A stretch of 64,000 bases of DNA from contig JBGSXL010000004.1 in assembly GCA_041751425.1 (NCBI GenBank), positions 124,001-188,000 of the forward strand. Direction: 5' to 3'. Under the pieces are notes generated by a model. The model worked only from the letters and a program-made list of their open reading frames with translations. It searched no databases and had not been told where the DNA came from. The stretch is from JAVVEG01 sp041751425 (GTDB lineage: Bacteria; Pseudomonadota; Gammaproteobacteria; Pseudomonadales; Pseudohongiellaceae). Positions 34,650 through 43,858 of the stretch are shown piece after piece. Numbering within the stretch: position 1 is the stretch's first letter; the number at the start of each line of letters is the position of its first letter. The position numbers and the translations under genes are program-made.

Positions 34650-37023
34650 TTGCATTAAATTTGTCTTCTAGCTCTTTGACACAACTATTAATTATCGTAT
34701 TTATGTCGTCGTCGCCTAGAGTGCGCGAAGGATGCTGTAAGGTCAAGCCCAAAGCAACGCTTTTTTTACTTTTTTCTATTGCATCGCCTTGATATACATC
34801 AAATATTCGCAGTTCCTTGAGCAAAGCACCCGCTTTTTGCCGAATTACCTGCATAATTTCGTTGCCGGAGACCGTTTTGTCGATGAGGACTGCCAGGTCG
34901 CGACTGACTTCCGGGAAGCGCGACAATTCTGCCGCTTTGGGTAATAAAGCCTGCTGAACTGCATCCAGATTTAGTTCGAACAGGAAGATATTGTCGCTGA
35001 TATCCATGGAGCGTTGCAGAGAAGGACTCAGAGCGCCGAGCACCCCCACCTTTCTGCCGTCCAGATGCAACTCTGCGCATTGTCCCGGGTGCAGCGCCTC
35101 GTTCGTGGCTACTACAAACTCCACCCTGTTGCTGTTGCGACCCAACGACAACAAAGACTCTACGTCACCCTTAAGATCGTAGAAATCGACATCGGCCTTA
35201 TCATTGCACCAGTCCAGCGGGCGTCGTGCGCCTGAAATCAGGCCGGCTATAGTGACAGGCTGCGCTATGGTGGCATCCGTCCGCAGAAATATCTGTCCGG
35301 TTTCGAACAGACGTATTCTGCTTTGCTGACGATTGGCGTTGTGCAGATAGGCACTTAACAGGCCGGGCCAGATGCTTGTGCGCATGACGGCCATATCGCT
35401 GGAGATTGGATTCTGCACAGACACGGGCTCCGGCCTGCTTTTCAGTTTCGCCAGTAAAGCGGGTTCCACAAAGCTATAGGTAATGACTTCCTGATAGCCT
35501 AAAGACACCAGTCTGTCCTTCAAGCGACCAAGCGGTGTGAGTGTTTCAGGTTGCGGGCGCAGGGCAAGCCGCGCTGAGCTGCGGGACTTGGGCAGACGGT
35601 TGTAACCGTACACCCGTGCCAGCTCTTCAATCAGATCCGCTTCGATACTGATATCAAATCGGCACGCCGGGACATTAACCTGCAGGCCTTCTGCGTCACT
35701 TGCCTTGATGGTCAGTCCAAGTCTGGTCAAAATATCCTTGATCTCTGCCTCTGGAATGCTCATACCGAGTATTCTGCTGACATTGGCATAACTGAGCGCG
35801 ACGTTGACGGGTTGCGGCAAGTTACCCGTCATTTCCAGCACAGGGCTCGGTTGACCGCCTACAATGTCCAGCAGCAACGCTGTCGCCCTTTCCATTGCTA
35901 CAGCCTGAATACTGTAATCCACCCCGCGTTCGTACCGGTGCGAGGCATCCGTATGCAAACCGTATTTGCGCGCTCTGCCAGCAACCGCCATTGGTGCAAA
36001 AAAGGCACATTCCAGGAACACATCCTGAGTCTGTTCCGATACAGCGGAATGCAGACCACCCATGACCCCGGCTATCGCCAATGCTTTGCTCGCATCTGCA
36101 ATTACCATGGTATCGGGTTGTAAACTCATTTCTTTACCGTCCAGCAGCGTCAGTTTTTCACCGGCCGTGGCCATGCGGACAACAATACCCTTGTCCAGAT
36201 TGGCGAGATCGAAGGCATGCATGGGCTGCCCGAGTTCCAGCAGGACATAATTGGTAACGTCCACGACAGCGTCTATACTGCGCACGCCACTGCGACGCAG
36301 CTTCTCCTGCATCCACAATGGGGTTTTCGCCTTGATATCCACCCCTTTAATTATTCTGCCAAGATAACGGGGGCAGGCATCGGGTACCCGGATATCTATG
36401 GGGAAGGTGTCAGCAATAACGGCGGAAACGGTAGCTATCGCGGGCTGGGTAACTTCAGTACGATTCAGCACCGCAATCTCGCGTGCAAGACCAATAATGC
36501 CCAGACAGTCGCCGCGGTTGGGAGTCAGATCCAGAGTGATACTGACATCATCCAGTTGCAGATATTCACGTAAATTCGCGCCTACGGGTGCATCCTGCGC
36601 CAGTTCCAGCAGGCCGTCAGAGCTTTCTGCCAGCCCCAGTTCAGCTGCTGAACACAGCATTCCGTTAGATTCTACGCCGCGCAGGCTGACTTTCTTGATA
36701 TGTACAGGTTGGTCAGGAGTCGCTCCCGGCAGTACAGCTTCTACCGGCGCGAATGGGACTTTGAGGCCGGTGCGCACATTGGCAGCACCGCAGACCACTT
36801 GAAACACTGCGGAACCATTTTTTACCTGGCAGACGCGCAGTTTTTCGGCATCGGGATGCTGCTCAACGCTAAGCACCTCCGCAACAACGATATGGGAAAA
36901 CTCGCCAGCAACCGGCTCCACGCCATCCACTTCCAGCCCTGCCATGGTCAATTGCTCTACCAAGGCTTGCCTGTCAATGGGGATGTCTACCCACTCGCGC
37001 ATCCATTGTTCGCTGAAAATCAT
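34636..37023 (-). CDS. pheT: phenylalanine--tRNA ligase beta subunit
   Basis: 795 aa. PheT forms the alpha2-beta2 synthetase with PheS. The N-terminal MIFSEQWMREWVDIPID matches the family, so the ATG at 37023 is chosen over an in-frame TTG at 37050. An EMAP/OB tRNA-binding domain (about 40-150), the B5 domain, editing-domain residues (RYERGVDYSIQ region) and a C-terminal ferredoxin-like anticodon-binding domain (RFPEVSRDLAVLID...LTLQHPSRTLGDDDI) are in order. It ends in TAG inside a small tandem duplication. Confidence 0.95.
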   Translation of the reverse strand: MIFSEQWMREWVDIPIDRQALVEQLTMAGLEVDGVEPVAGEFSHIVVAEVLSVEQHPDAEKLRVCQVKNGSAVFQVVCGAANVRTGLKVPFAPVEAVLPGATPDQPVHIKKVSLRGVESNGMLCSAAELGLAESSDGLLELAQDAPVGANLREYLQLDDVSITLDLTPNRGDCLGIIGLAREIAVLNRTEVTQPAIATVSAVIADTFPIDIRVPDACPRYLGRIIKGVDIKAKTPLWMQEKLRRSGVRSIDAVVDVTNYVLLELGQPMHAFDLANLDKGIVVRMATAGEKLTLLDGKEMSLQPDTMVIADASKALAIAGVMGGLHSAVSEQTQDVFLECAFFAPMAVAGRARKYGLHTDASHRYERGVDYSIQAVAMERATALLLDIVGGQPSPVLEMTGNLPQPVNVALSYANVSRILGMSIPEAEIKDILTRLGLTIKASDAEGLQVNVPACRFDISIEADLIEELARVYGYNRLPKSRSSARLALRPQPETLTPLGRLKDRLVSLGYQEVITYSFVEPALLAKLKSRPEPVSVQNPISSDMAVMRTSIWPGLLSAYLHNANRQQSRIRLFETGQIFLRTDATIAQPVTIAGLISGARRPLDWCNDKADVDFYDLKGDVESLLSLGRNSNRVEFVVATNEALHPGQCAELHLDGRKVGVLGALSPSLQRSMDISDNIFLFELNLDAVQQALLPKAAELSRFPEVSRDLAVLIDKTVSGNEIMQVIRQKAGALLKELRIFDVYQGDAIEKSKKSVALGLTLQHPSRTLGDDDINTIINSCVKELEDKFNAKLRN

Positions 37024-37097
37024 GTTCTGACACTCATTGCCTGTGTACAAGCTTCTTCTGGGAAATTGGTTTTCTTATATCGTGCAAATTTTTCAGG

Positions 37098-38114
37098 TCA
37101 GTTGAATTGCCTGAGGAACCGCAGGTCGTTCTCGAAGAACAAACGCAAATCGTTGACGCCATAGCGCAGCATGGCGAGCCGCTCAACACCCATGCCGAAG
37201 GCGAAGCCATTGTATTTAGTCGAGTCAATATTGGAGCTTTCCAGCACGCTGGGGTGCACCATGCCGCAACCCATCACTTCCAGCCAGCCGGACTGGCTGC
37301 AGACACGACAACCCTTGCCATCACACATGACACACGCCATATCCACCTCGGCAGACGGTTCAGTGAACGGGAAATAGGACGGGCGGAAACGCACCGGCAG
37401 ATCTTTTTCAAAGAACATTTGCAGAAACTCTTCAACCGTTCCTTTCAGATCAGCGAAGCTGACTGTGTCATCAATCAGCAAACCTTCCACCTGGTGAAAC
37501 ATCGGCGTGTGGGTCAGATCGGAGTCGCAACGATAGACACGGCCCGGACAGATCATACGAAACGGAGGTTGGCTGCTCTCCATAACTCGCACCTGCACTG
37601 GCGAAGTGTGAGTTCGCAACACCGTGGCTGGATCTATATAAAAAGTATCATGCATGGCTCTGGCCGGATGATGATCCGGAATGTTCAGAGCACTGAAGTT
37701 GTGGTAGTCATCTTCGATTTCAGGACCGATGGCGACGCTGTATCCGGCAGCCTGAAAGATTGCCTGAATGCGGTTAATCGTTTTGGTGACCGGGTGCAGA
37801 CCCCCTTCGCTCTGTCGCCGCCCGGGCAGTGACACATCAAGTGTTTCTGAGGCTAAACGGGCGCTAAGGGATTGCTCCAGCAAATCCGCCTTGCGCGCTT
37901 CCAGAGCTTCCTGAACTTTGCGCTTGGCGGCATTAATCAATTCACCAGCTTGTGGACGTTGCTCAGGTTCCAGCTTTCCCAGGCCTTTCAGCAGTTCAGT
38001 GAGACTGCCCTTTTTGCCAAGAAAATCCACCCGCAGTTGTTCCAGCGCCCGTTCATCACCAGCGCTGGAAATCGCCTGCAGGGCAGCATTCACCAAAGAA
38101 TCGGTATCCACCAT
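37098..38114 (-). CDS. pheS: phenylalanine--tRNA ligase alpha subunit
   Basis: 338 aa from the ATG at 38114; a TTG four codons upstream is possible. Catalytic class II subunit. The N-terminal coiled coil (about 1-85) is followed by motif 1/2 elements PEIEDDYHNFSALNIPDHHPAR, HTPMFHQVEGL and motif 3 AFGMGVERLAMLRYGVNDLR. A cysteine-rich insertion CVMCDGKGCRVCSQSG precedes WLEVMGCGMVHP; its four cysteines could bind zinc. Only ~31 bp separate it from rplT, leaving no room for a pheM-type leader peptide and attenuator as in E. coli. Confidence 0.95.
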   Translation of the reverse strand: MVDTDSLVNAALQAISSAGDERALEQLRVDFLGKKGSLTELLKGLGKLEPEQRPQAGELINAAKRKVQEALEARKADLLEQSLSARLASETLDVSLPGRRQSEGGLHPVTKTINRIQAIFQAAGYSVAIGPEIEDDYHNFSALNIPDHHPARAMHDTFYIDPATVLRTHTSPVQVRVMESSQPPFRMICPGRVYRCDSDLTHTPMFHQVEGLLIDDTVSFADLKGTVEEFLQMFFEKDLPVRFRPSYFPFTEPSAEVDMACVMCDGKGCRVCSQSGWLEVMGCGMVHPSVLESSNIDSTKYNGFAFGMGVERLAMLRYGVNDLRLFFENDLRFLRQFN

Positions 38115-38145
38115 GAGTGTGCTCAATCAATCATCAAGGGAGGGT

Positions 38146-38505
38146 TTAGACGCCCAGACTTGCCTTGGCCTGATTAACCAATGCTGCGAAAGCTGCTTTG
38201 TCGTGCACAGCCAGATCCGCCATGACGCGACGATCGACAGCAATATTGGCTTTCTTCAAACCGGCAATCAATTGACTGTAAGTCATGCCATTGACGCGTG
38301 ATTGTGCATTGATACGGGCAATCCACAACGCGCGGAAAACTCGCTTCTTGGCACGACGGTCACGATATGCATATTGACCGGCCTTGGTGACGGCTTGCAC
38401 AGCAACGCGGTAAACGCGACTACGCGCACCGTAATAGCCTTTGGCAAGCTTCAATACTTTTTTATGTCTGCGGCGTGCAGTGACGCCTCTTTTAACTCGA
38501 GCCAC
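38146..38505 (-). CDS. rplT: 50S ribosomal protein L20
   Basis: 119 aa. L20 is an early 50S assembly protein and the translational autoregulator of rpmI-rplT in E. coli. The sequence MARVKRGVTARRRHKKVLKLAKGYYGARSRVYR is canonical, followed by the globular RNA/repressor domain (INAQSRVNGMTYSQLIAGL). The start is GTG at 38505, giving the expected length. Confidence 0.97.
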   Translation of the reverse strand: MARVKRGVTARRRHKKVLKLAKGYYGARSRVYRVAVQAVTKAGQYAYRDRRAKKRVFRALWIARINAQSRVNGMTYSQLIAGLKKANIAVDRRVMADLAVHDKAAFAALVNQAKASLGV

Positions 38506-38546
38506 AATAAATTCCTCTTAAATAGTCAGATTAGGTAAACAGCTGC

Positions 38547-38744
38547 TTAGTTTTTACGCAGCATACGATCAATCAACGGCTTATCAGATGGATCAACCAC
38601 TGATGTTCCCCGTAACTGACGCTTACGCTTGGTCGTCATTTTGGTGAGGATGTGACTCTTGTTGGCGCTTTTTCGCTTCCAGCCGGCACCGGTTGCCTTG
38701 AACCGTTTAGCTGCCCCGCGATGGGTTTTTGCTTTGGTAGCCAT
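38547..38744 (-). CDS. rpmI: 50S ribosomal protein L35
   Basis: 65 aa: MATKAKTHRGAAKRFK...KRKRQLRGTSVVDPSD...MLRKN, highly basic and full length. GGAG lies 7 nt before the ATG. The 158-bp gap to infC contains a structured attenuator-like RNA (38823-38896), so expression of L35/L20 may be set separately from IF3. Confidence 0.97.
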   Translation of the reverse strand: MATKAKTHRGAAKRFKATGAGWKRKSANKSHILTKMTTKRKRQLRGTSVVDPSDKPLIDRMLRKN

Positions 38745-38822
38745 TTCATACTCCGCATTTATCGTCTCCCAGGTTTATGTGAAGGGAGCGATACAGGTTT
38801 AATAAACAAAAACCTTAACAAT

Positions 38823-38896
38823 AAAAAAATCCAGTGCTGACATAAGCTGAAACCGCAGCGCTTTATGTCTACTGCGGTCCGCCGACAGCAATGGAT
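38823..38896 (-). promoter_or_regulatory. structured leader with terminator and pseudoknot potential upstream of rpmI
   Basis: Read on the minus strand from 7 nt after the infC stop: an 11-bp outer stem with one mismatch (38896-38886 with 38839-38829) runs straight into seven T residues (38829-38823). Inside it are a nearly perfect stem (38869-38860 with 38847-38839) and a 7-bp pairing (38878-38872 with 38858-38852) that crosses the former. The set can form a pseudoknot or switch between alternatives. By analogy with L20 leaders in other bacteria, L20-controlled attenuation is the likely meaning; a plain terminator is the alternative. Confidence 0.6.
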
Positions 38897-38902
38897 TGAT
38901 GG

Positions 38903-39433
38903 TTAAGGTTTCTTCTTTTTAACAGGCGCCAACACCATAACGATCTGGCGACCTTCCATCTTGGGCTCTTGCTCTACAGCGCCGTGTTCAGCCAAATCCA
39001 GCCGAATACGTTGCACGAGCTCCATTCCAAGATGTTGATGGGCAAGCTCACGACCGCGGAATCTTAACGATACCTTGGCCTTGTCCCCATCATTCAGGAA
39101 ACGTATCAGGTTGCGTAGTTTTACCTGATAATCCCCTTCTTCCGTCCCTGGTCGAAACTTGATTTCTTTCACAGAGGTCTTTCTCTGTTTCTTCTTGCTG
39201 GCAGCTTTTTGCTTCTTGATCTCAAAAATATGCTTGCCATAATCCATGAGCTTGCAAACGGGAGGCTCCGCCTCAGGCGCAATCATCACCAGATCCAGTT
39301 TGGCTTCACTCGCAACAGCCCTGGCTTCATCTATGGAAACAACACCGGCCTGCTCTCCATCCGCCAATACCAGACGAACTTCTGCAGCTTCGATATGTTC
39401 ATTAATAACGGGCTTCTTCGAACTACTCCTCAT
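38903..39433 (-). CDS. infC: translation initiation factor IF-3
   Basis: 176 aa. IF-3 prevents 50S joining and checks start codons. The N-domain (INEHIEAAEVRLVLADGEQAGVVS...PPVCKLMDYGKHIFE), the basic linker (KKQKAASKKKQRKTSVKEIKFRPG) and the C-domain (FLNDGDKAKVSLRFRGRELAHQHLGM) are complete. The start appears to be a plain ATG at 39433: between it and the upstream in-frame TGA there is no ATT, ATC or ATA codon. GGAGAG lies about 15 nt upstream, a long spacing. Enterobacteria and pseudomonads use rare starts for autoregulation here. Confidence 0.95.
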   Translation of the reverse strand: MRSSSKKPVINEHIEAAEVRLVLADGEQAGVVSIDEARAVASEAKLDLVMIAPEAEPPVCKLMDYGKHIFEIKKQKAASKKKQRKTSVKEIKFRPGTEEGDYQVKLRNLIRFLNDGDKAKVSLRFRGRELAHQHLGMELVQRIRLDLAEHGAVEQEPKMEGRQIVMVLAPVKKKKP

Positions 39434-39462
39434 AGGCGCTAGTGTATTCTCTCCAGATCAAA

Positions 39463-41391
39463 TTAATGTGTGCCGCTCTGAGAACGCCCGAATCGCGCAA
39501 CCTCATCAGCCAGCAGTGTCTTGAATGCATCTATTGTCATGCTTCCAAGGTCTTCACCAGCACGGGATCTGACGGAAACAGTGCCTGCTTCCATCTCTTT
39601 GTCACCGGCTACCAACAGATAGGGGATCTTCTGCATCGTGTGCTCGCGGATTTTAAAGCCGATCTTCTCATTTCTCAAGTCCGCGATGACTCTAAAACCT
39701 TTATTTACCAGTGTTTTTTTGATTTCTTCACAATATGCAGCCTGTTTATCAGTAATGTTGAGAACTATCGCTTGCTCGGGAGCCAACCACACCGGCATGG
39801 CACCGGCGAAATGCTCAATCAACACACCGATGAAACGCTCAAACGATCCCAGGATTGCGCGATGCAACATCACTGGCACCTGACGACTGCCATCTTCGGC
39901 AACATACTGGGCATCCAGACGCCCTGGCGTGGAGAAATCCACCTGAATAGTGCCGCATTGCTGAATGCGTCCCATGCAGTCTTTCAACGAGAACTCGATC
40001 TTTGGTCCGTAGAAAGCACCCTCACCCGGCAGCAACTCCCACGGCAAACCACTGTTCTGCAAAGCCTGTTTAAGGGCCGCCTCAGACTTGTCCCACAACT
40101 CATCCGCGCCTACCCGCTTTTCCGGGCGCGTGGAGAGGCGCAGGATAATATCGTCAAAACCGAAATCCTTGTAGACGCCAAACAATAACTGCATGAAAGC
40201 GGCGACTTCGCTTTGAATATCTTCTTCAGCACAGAAAATATGGCCATCATCCTGAGTAAAACTGCGCACCCGCATCAAACCATGCATACTGCCAGACGGT
40301 TCAAAGCGATGGCAGGAACCGAACTCGGCCAGGCGCATTGGCAGATCACGATAACTTTTCAGGCCCTGATTAAACACCTGCACATGGCAAGGGCAATTCA
40401 TCGGCTTGATAGCATAAAGCCTGTTATCGGACTCGACGCTGAACATCTGCTCAGAAAACTTGTCCGCATGGCCGGACTTTTCCCATAGGCTATAATCAAC
40501 CAACTGTGGCGTACGAATTTCCAGGTAACCGTTAGCGCGCTGCAGATCCTGCATGTATTGTTGAATCACCTGATAGATGGTCCAACCACGTGGATGCCAG
40601 AAAACCATGCCAGGCGCTTCTTCCTGGAAGTGAAACAGGGAAAGCTTCTTGCCGATCTTGCGATGATCGCGCTTTTCCGCTTCTTCCAGCCGTTGCAGAT
40701 ACTGAGCCAGAGCCTTCTTGTCGCCCCAGGCAGTGCCGTAAATACGTTGCAGCATTTCCTTGCTGGAGTCACCGCGCCAATATGCGCCGGCCACTGACGT
40801 CAGTTTGAATGCCTTGAACTTGCCGGTAGAAGGCACATGCGGCCCACGACACAGATCGATGAATTCGCCTTGCTTATAGAAAGACAGCGGTTCATCACCC
40901 GGTATGCTCTCGATAATCTCAACCTTGTACTTCTCGCCCATCTTGTCGAACATAGCCATGGCTTCTGCGCGACTCAAGACGGAGCGATGTACCGGGAGAT
41001 CCTCGGCCACAATTTCCTGCATCTTGTTTTCAATCTTTTGCAGATCTTCCGGCGTGAAAGGTCTGTGATAGGCGAAGTCGTAGAAGAAGCCGTCCTCAAT
41101 CACCGGGCCGATAGTCACCTGTGCTTCCGGGAACAATCTTTGTACTGCCTGCGCCATCAAATGTGCGCAGGAATGGCGAATCACTTCAATGCCATCACTG
41201 TCCCGCTCGGTAATGACCGCAACTTCGGCATCTTCGCTGACCAGAAAAGAGGTATCGACCAAATTGCCGTTCACACGACCGGCCAACGCCGCCTTGGCCA
41301 AACCTGCGCCTATAGAGGCAGCAATCTGGTCCACGGTAACGGGATCATCATAGGAACGGGTACTTCCATCGGGAAGTGTGATCAGTGGCAT
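39463..41391 (-). CDS. thrS: threonine--tRNA ligase
   Basis: 642 aa, normal length. Domains: TGS (1-62, MPLITLPDGSTRSYDDPVTV); the editing domain with HSCAHLMAQAVQRLFP and the HxxxH / C-x3-H set (LCRGPHVPSTG); class II catalytic core with MNCPCHVQVF, zinc ligands Cys and His, and GSMHGLMRVRSFTQDDGHIFC; and an anticodon-binding domain (VLNITDKQAAYCEEI...DLRNEKIGFKIREHTMQKIPYLLVAGDKE). It is preceded by tRNA-Val 21 bp upstream and followed by infC, rpmI and rplT. No T-box or operator-like tRNA mimic was recognised upstream. Confidence 0.96.
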   Translation of the reverse strand: MPLITLPDGSTRSYDDPVTVDQIAASIGAGLAKAALAGRVNGNLVDTSFLVSEDAEVAVITERDSDGIEVIRHSCAHLMAQAVQRLFPEAQVTIGPVIEDGFFYDFAYHRPFTPEDLQKIENKMQEIVAEDLPVHRSVLSRAEAMAMFDKMGEKYKVEIIESIPGDEPLSFYKQGEFIDLCRGPHVPSTGKFKAFKLTSVAGAYWRGDSSKEMLQRIYGTAWGDKKALAQYLQRLEEAEKRDHRKIGKKLSLFHFQEEAPGMVFWHPRGWTIYQVIQQYMQDLQRANGYLEIRTPQLVDYSLWEKSGHADKFSEQMFSVESDNRLYAIKPMNCPCHVQVFNQGLKSYRDLPMRLAEFGSCHRFEPSGSMHGLMRVRSFTQDDGHIFCAEEDIQSEVAAFMQLLFGVYKDFGFDDIILRLSTRPEKRVGADELWDKSEAALKQALQNSGLPWELLPGEGAFYGPKIEFSLKDCMGRIQQCGTIQVDFSTPGRLDAQYVAEDGSRQVPVMLHRAILGSFERFIGVLIEHFAGAMPVWLAPEQAIVLNITDKQAAYCEEIKKTLVNKGFRVIADLRNEKIGFKIREHTMQKIPYLLVAGDKEMEAGTVSVRSRAGEDLGSMTIDAFKTLLADEVARFGRSQSGTH

Positions 41392-41412
41392 AACAATTCC
41401 ATCGGTTTAATT

Positions 41413-41489
<77 letters not shown>

Positions 41490-41576
41490 AAAAAAAGGTG
41501 ACTGCGTGGCCAACATGTACCGGCCTTTAAAACCGATCCGGGGTCGCCAAAAAGGTCGCCTCTAAAAAGAGACGCG

Positions 41577-41605
41577 ATTATAGGGGCATGGCGGCAAAAC
41601 TACAA
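41577..41605 (-). promoter_or_regulatory. sigma-70 promoter for tRNA-Val/thrS
   Basis: On the minus strand TTGTAG (41605-41600), 17-nt spacer, then a perfect TATAAT (41582-41577), followed by a G/C-rich discriminator (CGCGTC). A GC-rich discriminator is typical of stringently controlled stable-RNA promoters. The 3' tRNA begins ~88 nt downstream. Confidence 0.7.
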
Positions 41606-41681
41606 CTCGGAACTGCACCAGAATCAACGCGCTGGGCGATTTATCTCGAACAACTTCACAATGTATCGAAGCAGTAAACAT

Positions 41682-43706
41682 TTAGCTGCGTAAAAGTTGT
41701 GCCCTGAGTTGCGCAATTTGATCACGGGTACTGGCAGCTTCTTCAAAAGCGAGATTCTTCGCATGTTCATACATACGACTTTCCAGTTTTGCTATCTCTT
41801 TGGTCAAGGTCTTCACGTCCATGGCTGTAACCGGAATTTCGTAGGTGGAACGCTTGTCGGCAACCGCGCGACCGCGCCGCCCTGAGCGGCTCTCTGCAGA
41901 AGTCGCATAGGCGCCTTCCATCACATCGTTGACTGACTTGATTACTCCTATTGGAGTGATATTGTGCTCCCGGTTAAATTCGAGCTGAATATTACGGCGT
42001 TTTTCTGACTCATTAATGGCACGCTCCATGGAACCCGTTGTACGGTCCGCATAGAGAATGGCACGACCATGCAGGTTGCGGGCAGCGCGACCAATGGTTT
42101 GTATCAAAGAGCGTTCCGACCGCAGAAATCCTTCCTTGTCTGCATCCAAAATTGCTACCAGAGCCACTTCAGGAATATCCAGACCTTCCCGCAACAGATT
42201 GATACCTACCAGCACATCAAAATGACCCAGACGCAGATCTCGAATAATTTCTGAACGTTCCACGGTATCAATATCTGAGTGCAGATAACGGACCCGCACA
42301 TCATGATCTGCCAGATAGTCCGTCAGATCTTCTGCCATGCGCTTGGTCAGCACGGTCACCAGCACCCTCTCGCCGCGCCCAGCTACCTGACGGATCTCTG
42401 AAAGCAAGTCATCTACCTGTGAGGTGGCCGGACGAATTTCCAAAACCGGATCCACAAGACCTGTCGGGCGCACCAGCTGTCTTACCAACTGTCCGGCATG
42501 GGTTTCTTCATAAGGACCGGGTGTGGCAGAGACGAAAATCATCTGCGGCACCATTTGTTCCCACTCATCGAATCGCAGCGGCCGGTTATCCAGTGCAGAG
42601 GGCAGACGAAAACCATATTGCACCAAAGTTTCCTTGCGCGATCTGTCGCCTTTGTACATGGCACCAAGTTGCGGAATGGAAACATGCGACTCGTCAGCAA
42701 TGACAATCGCGTTGGGTGGCAGATAGTCATACAAAGTAGGCGGTGGCTGTCCGGTTTTGCGACCGGACAGGAAACGGGAGTAATTCTCGATGCCTGTGCA
42801 ATAACCCAACTCGTTGATCATTTCGATATCGAACTTGGTGCGTTGCGCCAGGCGCTGCGCTTCAACCAACTGATTATTGCTCTCCAGTTGCAATAAACGT
42901 TCATTGAGCTCCAGCTTGATCTCCTCTACCGCATCCAGCATGGTTTGCCGCGGGGTCACATAATGCGATTTAGGAAATACAGTCAGGCGCGGAACACGTC
43001 GGACAACTTCACCCGTCAGCGGATCAAAGTAAGAAAGATTTTCCACCTCATCATCAAACAACTCGATGCGAATGGCATATCGCTCGGACTCGGCCGGATA
43101 AATATCGATGACATCGCCACGCACGCGATAGGTGGCACGTTGTAATTCAATATCATTTCGTGTGTATTGCATATCGGCGAGTCGGCGCAAAATAAAGCGC
43201 TGATCCGTTTTTTCACCACGATCCAGATGCAACATCATCTGTAAATACGATTTAGGATCTCCCAGGCCGTAGATGGCAGATACGGTCGCAACAACGATAA
43301 CATCAGGACGTTCCAGCAAGGCTTTTGTAGCAGACAGACGCATCTGCTCAATGTGGTCATTTATAGACGAGTCCTTCTCTATATACAGGTCGGACGATGG
43401 GACGTAGGCTTCCGGTTGGTAATAGTCGTAGTAAGAGACAAAATACTCAACGGCATTGTCGGGAAAGAACTCCGAAAACTCTCCGTATAGTTGAGCCGCA
43501 AGAGTCTTGTTCGGCGCCATGACCAATGCGGGTCTTTGCGTACGCTCAATGACATTGGCAATGGTGAAAGTCTTGCCAGAGCCGGTTACGCCCAACAGAG
43601 TTTGCGATGCCAAACCATCATTCAACCCTTCCACCAGCTTCTCTATTGCCTGTGGCTGATCGCCTGCCGGCTTGAATCCTGAGTGAATCTTGAAGCGGGT
43701 ATCCAT
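41682..43706 (-). CDS. uvrB: excinuclease ABC subunit B
   Basis: 674 aa from the ATG at 43706 (MDTRFKIHSGFKPAGDQPQ), which aligns with the usual start; an ATG at 43724 is an alternative. UvrB verifies DNA damage in nucleotide excision repair. Walker A GVTGSGKTF, the beta-hairpin region YYDYYQPEAYVPSSDLYIEKD, DESHVSIPQ (DEAD-like box), the SATPGPYE motif III, the helicase motif V/VI region (LVGINLLREGLDIPEVALVAILDADKEGFLRS, QTIGRAARN), and a C-terminal UVR motif (ESRMYEHAKNLAFEEAASTRDQIAQLR) are present. A TATAAT on the minus strand at 43766-43761 may serve as its promoter; I found no LexA box at the exact spacing. Confidence 0.95.
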   Translation of the reverse strand: MDTRFKIHSGFKPAGDQPQAIEKLVEGLNDGLASQTLLGVTGSGKTFTIANVIERTQRPALVMAPNKTLAAQLYGEFSEFFPDNAVEYFVSYYDYYQPEAYVPSSDLYIEKDSSINDHIEQMRLSATKALLERPDVIVVATVSAIYGLGDPKSYLQMMLHLDRGEKTDQRFILRRLADMQYTRNDIELQRATYRVRGDVIDIYPAESERYAIRIELFDDEVENLSYFDPLTGEVVRRVPRLTVFPKSHYVTPRQTMLDAVEEIKLELNERLLQLESNNQLVEAQRLAQRTKFDIEMINELGYCTGIENYSRFLSGRKTGQPPPTLYDYLPPNAIVIADESHVSIPQLGAMYKGDRSRKETLVQYGFRLPSALDNRPLRFDEWEQMVPQMIFVSATPGPYEETHAGQLVRQLVRPTGLVDPVLEIRPATSQVDDLLSEIRQVAGRGERVLVTVLTKRMAEDLTDYLADHDVRVRYLHSDIDTVERSEIIRDLRLGHFDVLVGINLLREGLDIPEVALVAILDADKEGFLRSERSLIQTIGRAARNLHGRAILYADRTTGSMERAINESEKRRNIQLEFNREHNITPIGVIKSVNDVMEGAYATSAESRSGRRGRAVADKRSTYEIPVTAMDVKTLTKEIAKLESRMYEHAKNLAFEEAASTRDQIAQLRAQLLRS

Positions 43707-43786
43707 TTTGAAATTACTACTCATCGGACAGCACTGCCAGCTAAAAATCGGAGAGGCGGAATTATACACTGCAAACGGCGCAGGGG

Positions 43787-43815
43787 TTGACCCAATCTAC
43801 AAATCTCATTAGTAT
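43787..43815 (+). promoter_or_regulatory. sigma-70 promoter for tRNA-Asn
   Basis: TTGACC (43787-43792), 17-nt spacer, TAGTAT (43810-43815). The predicted start point is ~37 nt before the tRNA-Asn 5' end. Good match in both boxes and spacing. Confidence 0.75.
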
Positions 43816-43858
43816 ACGCAGCCTGTTGACGCAGACCATGTCTGCAACAATGGACGGA

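Noticed and set aside
38115..38145. pheM leader peptide and attenuator before pheS
   Set aside because: Only about 31 bp separate rplT and pheS; there is no room and no Phe-rich short frame.
39442..40188. 248-codon open frame on the plus strand
   Set aside because: It lies entirely antisense to infC/thrS, whose protein is fully conserved; composition and lack of homology mark it as a shadow.
43738..43790. LexA (SOS) box upstream of uvrB
   Set aside because: The closest candidate, CTG followed by CAG, has a 9-nt rather than 10-nt spacer and lacks the alternating T/A centre.
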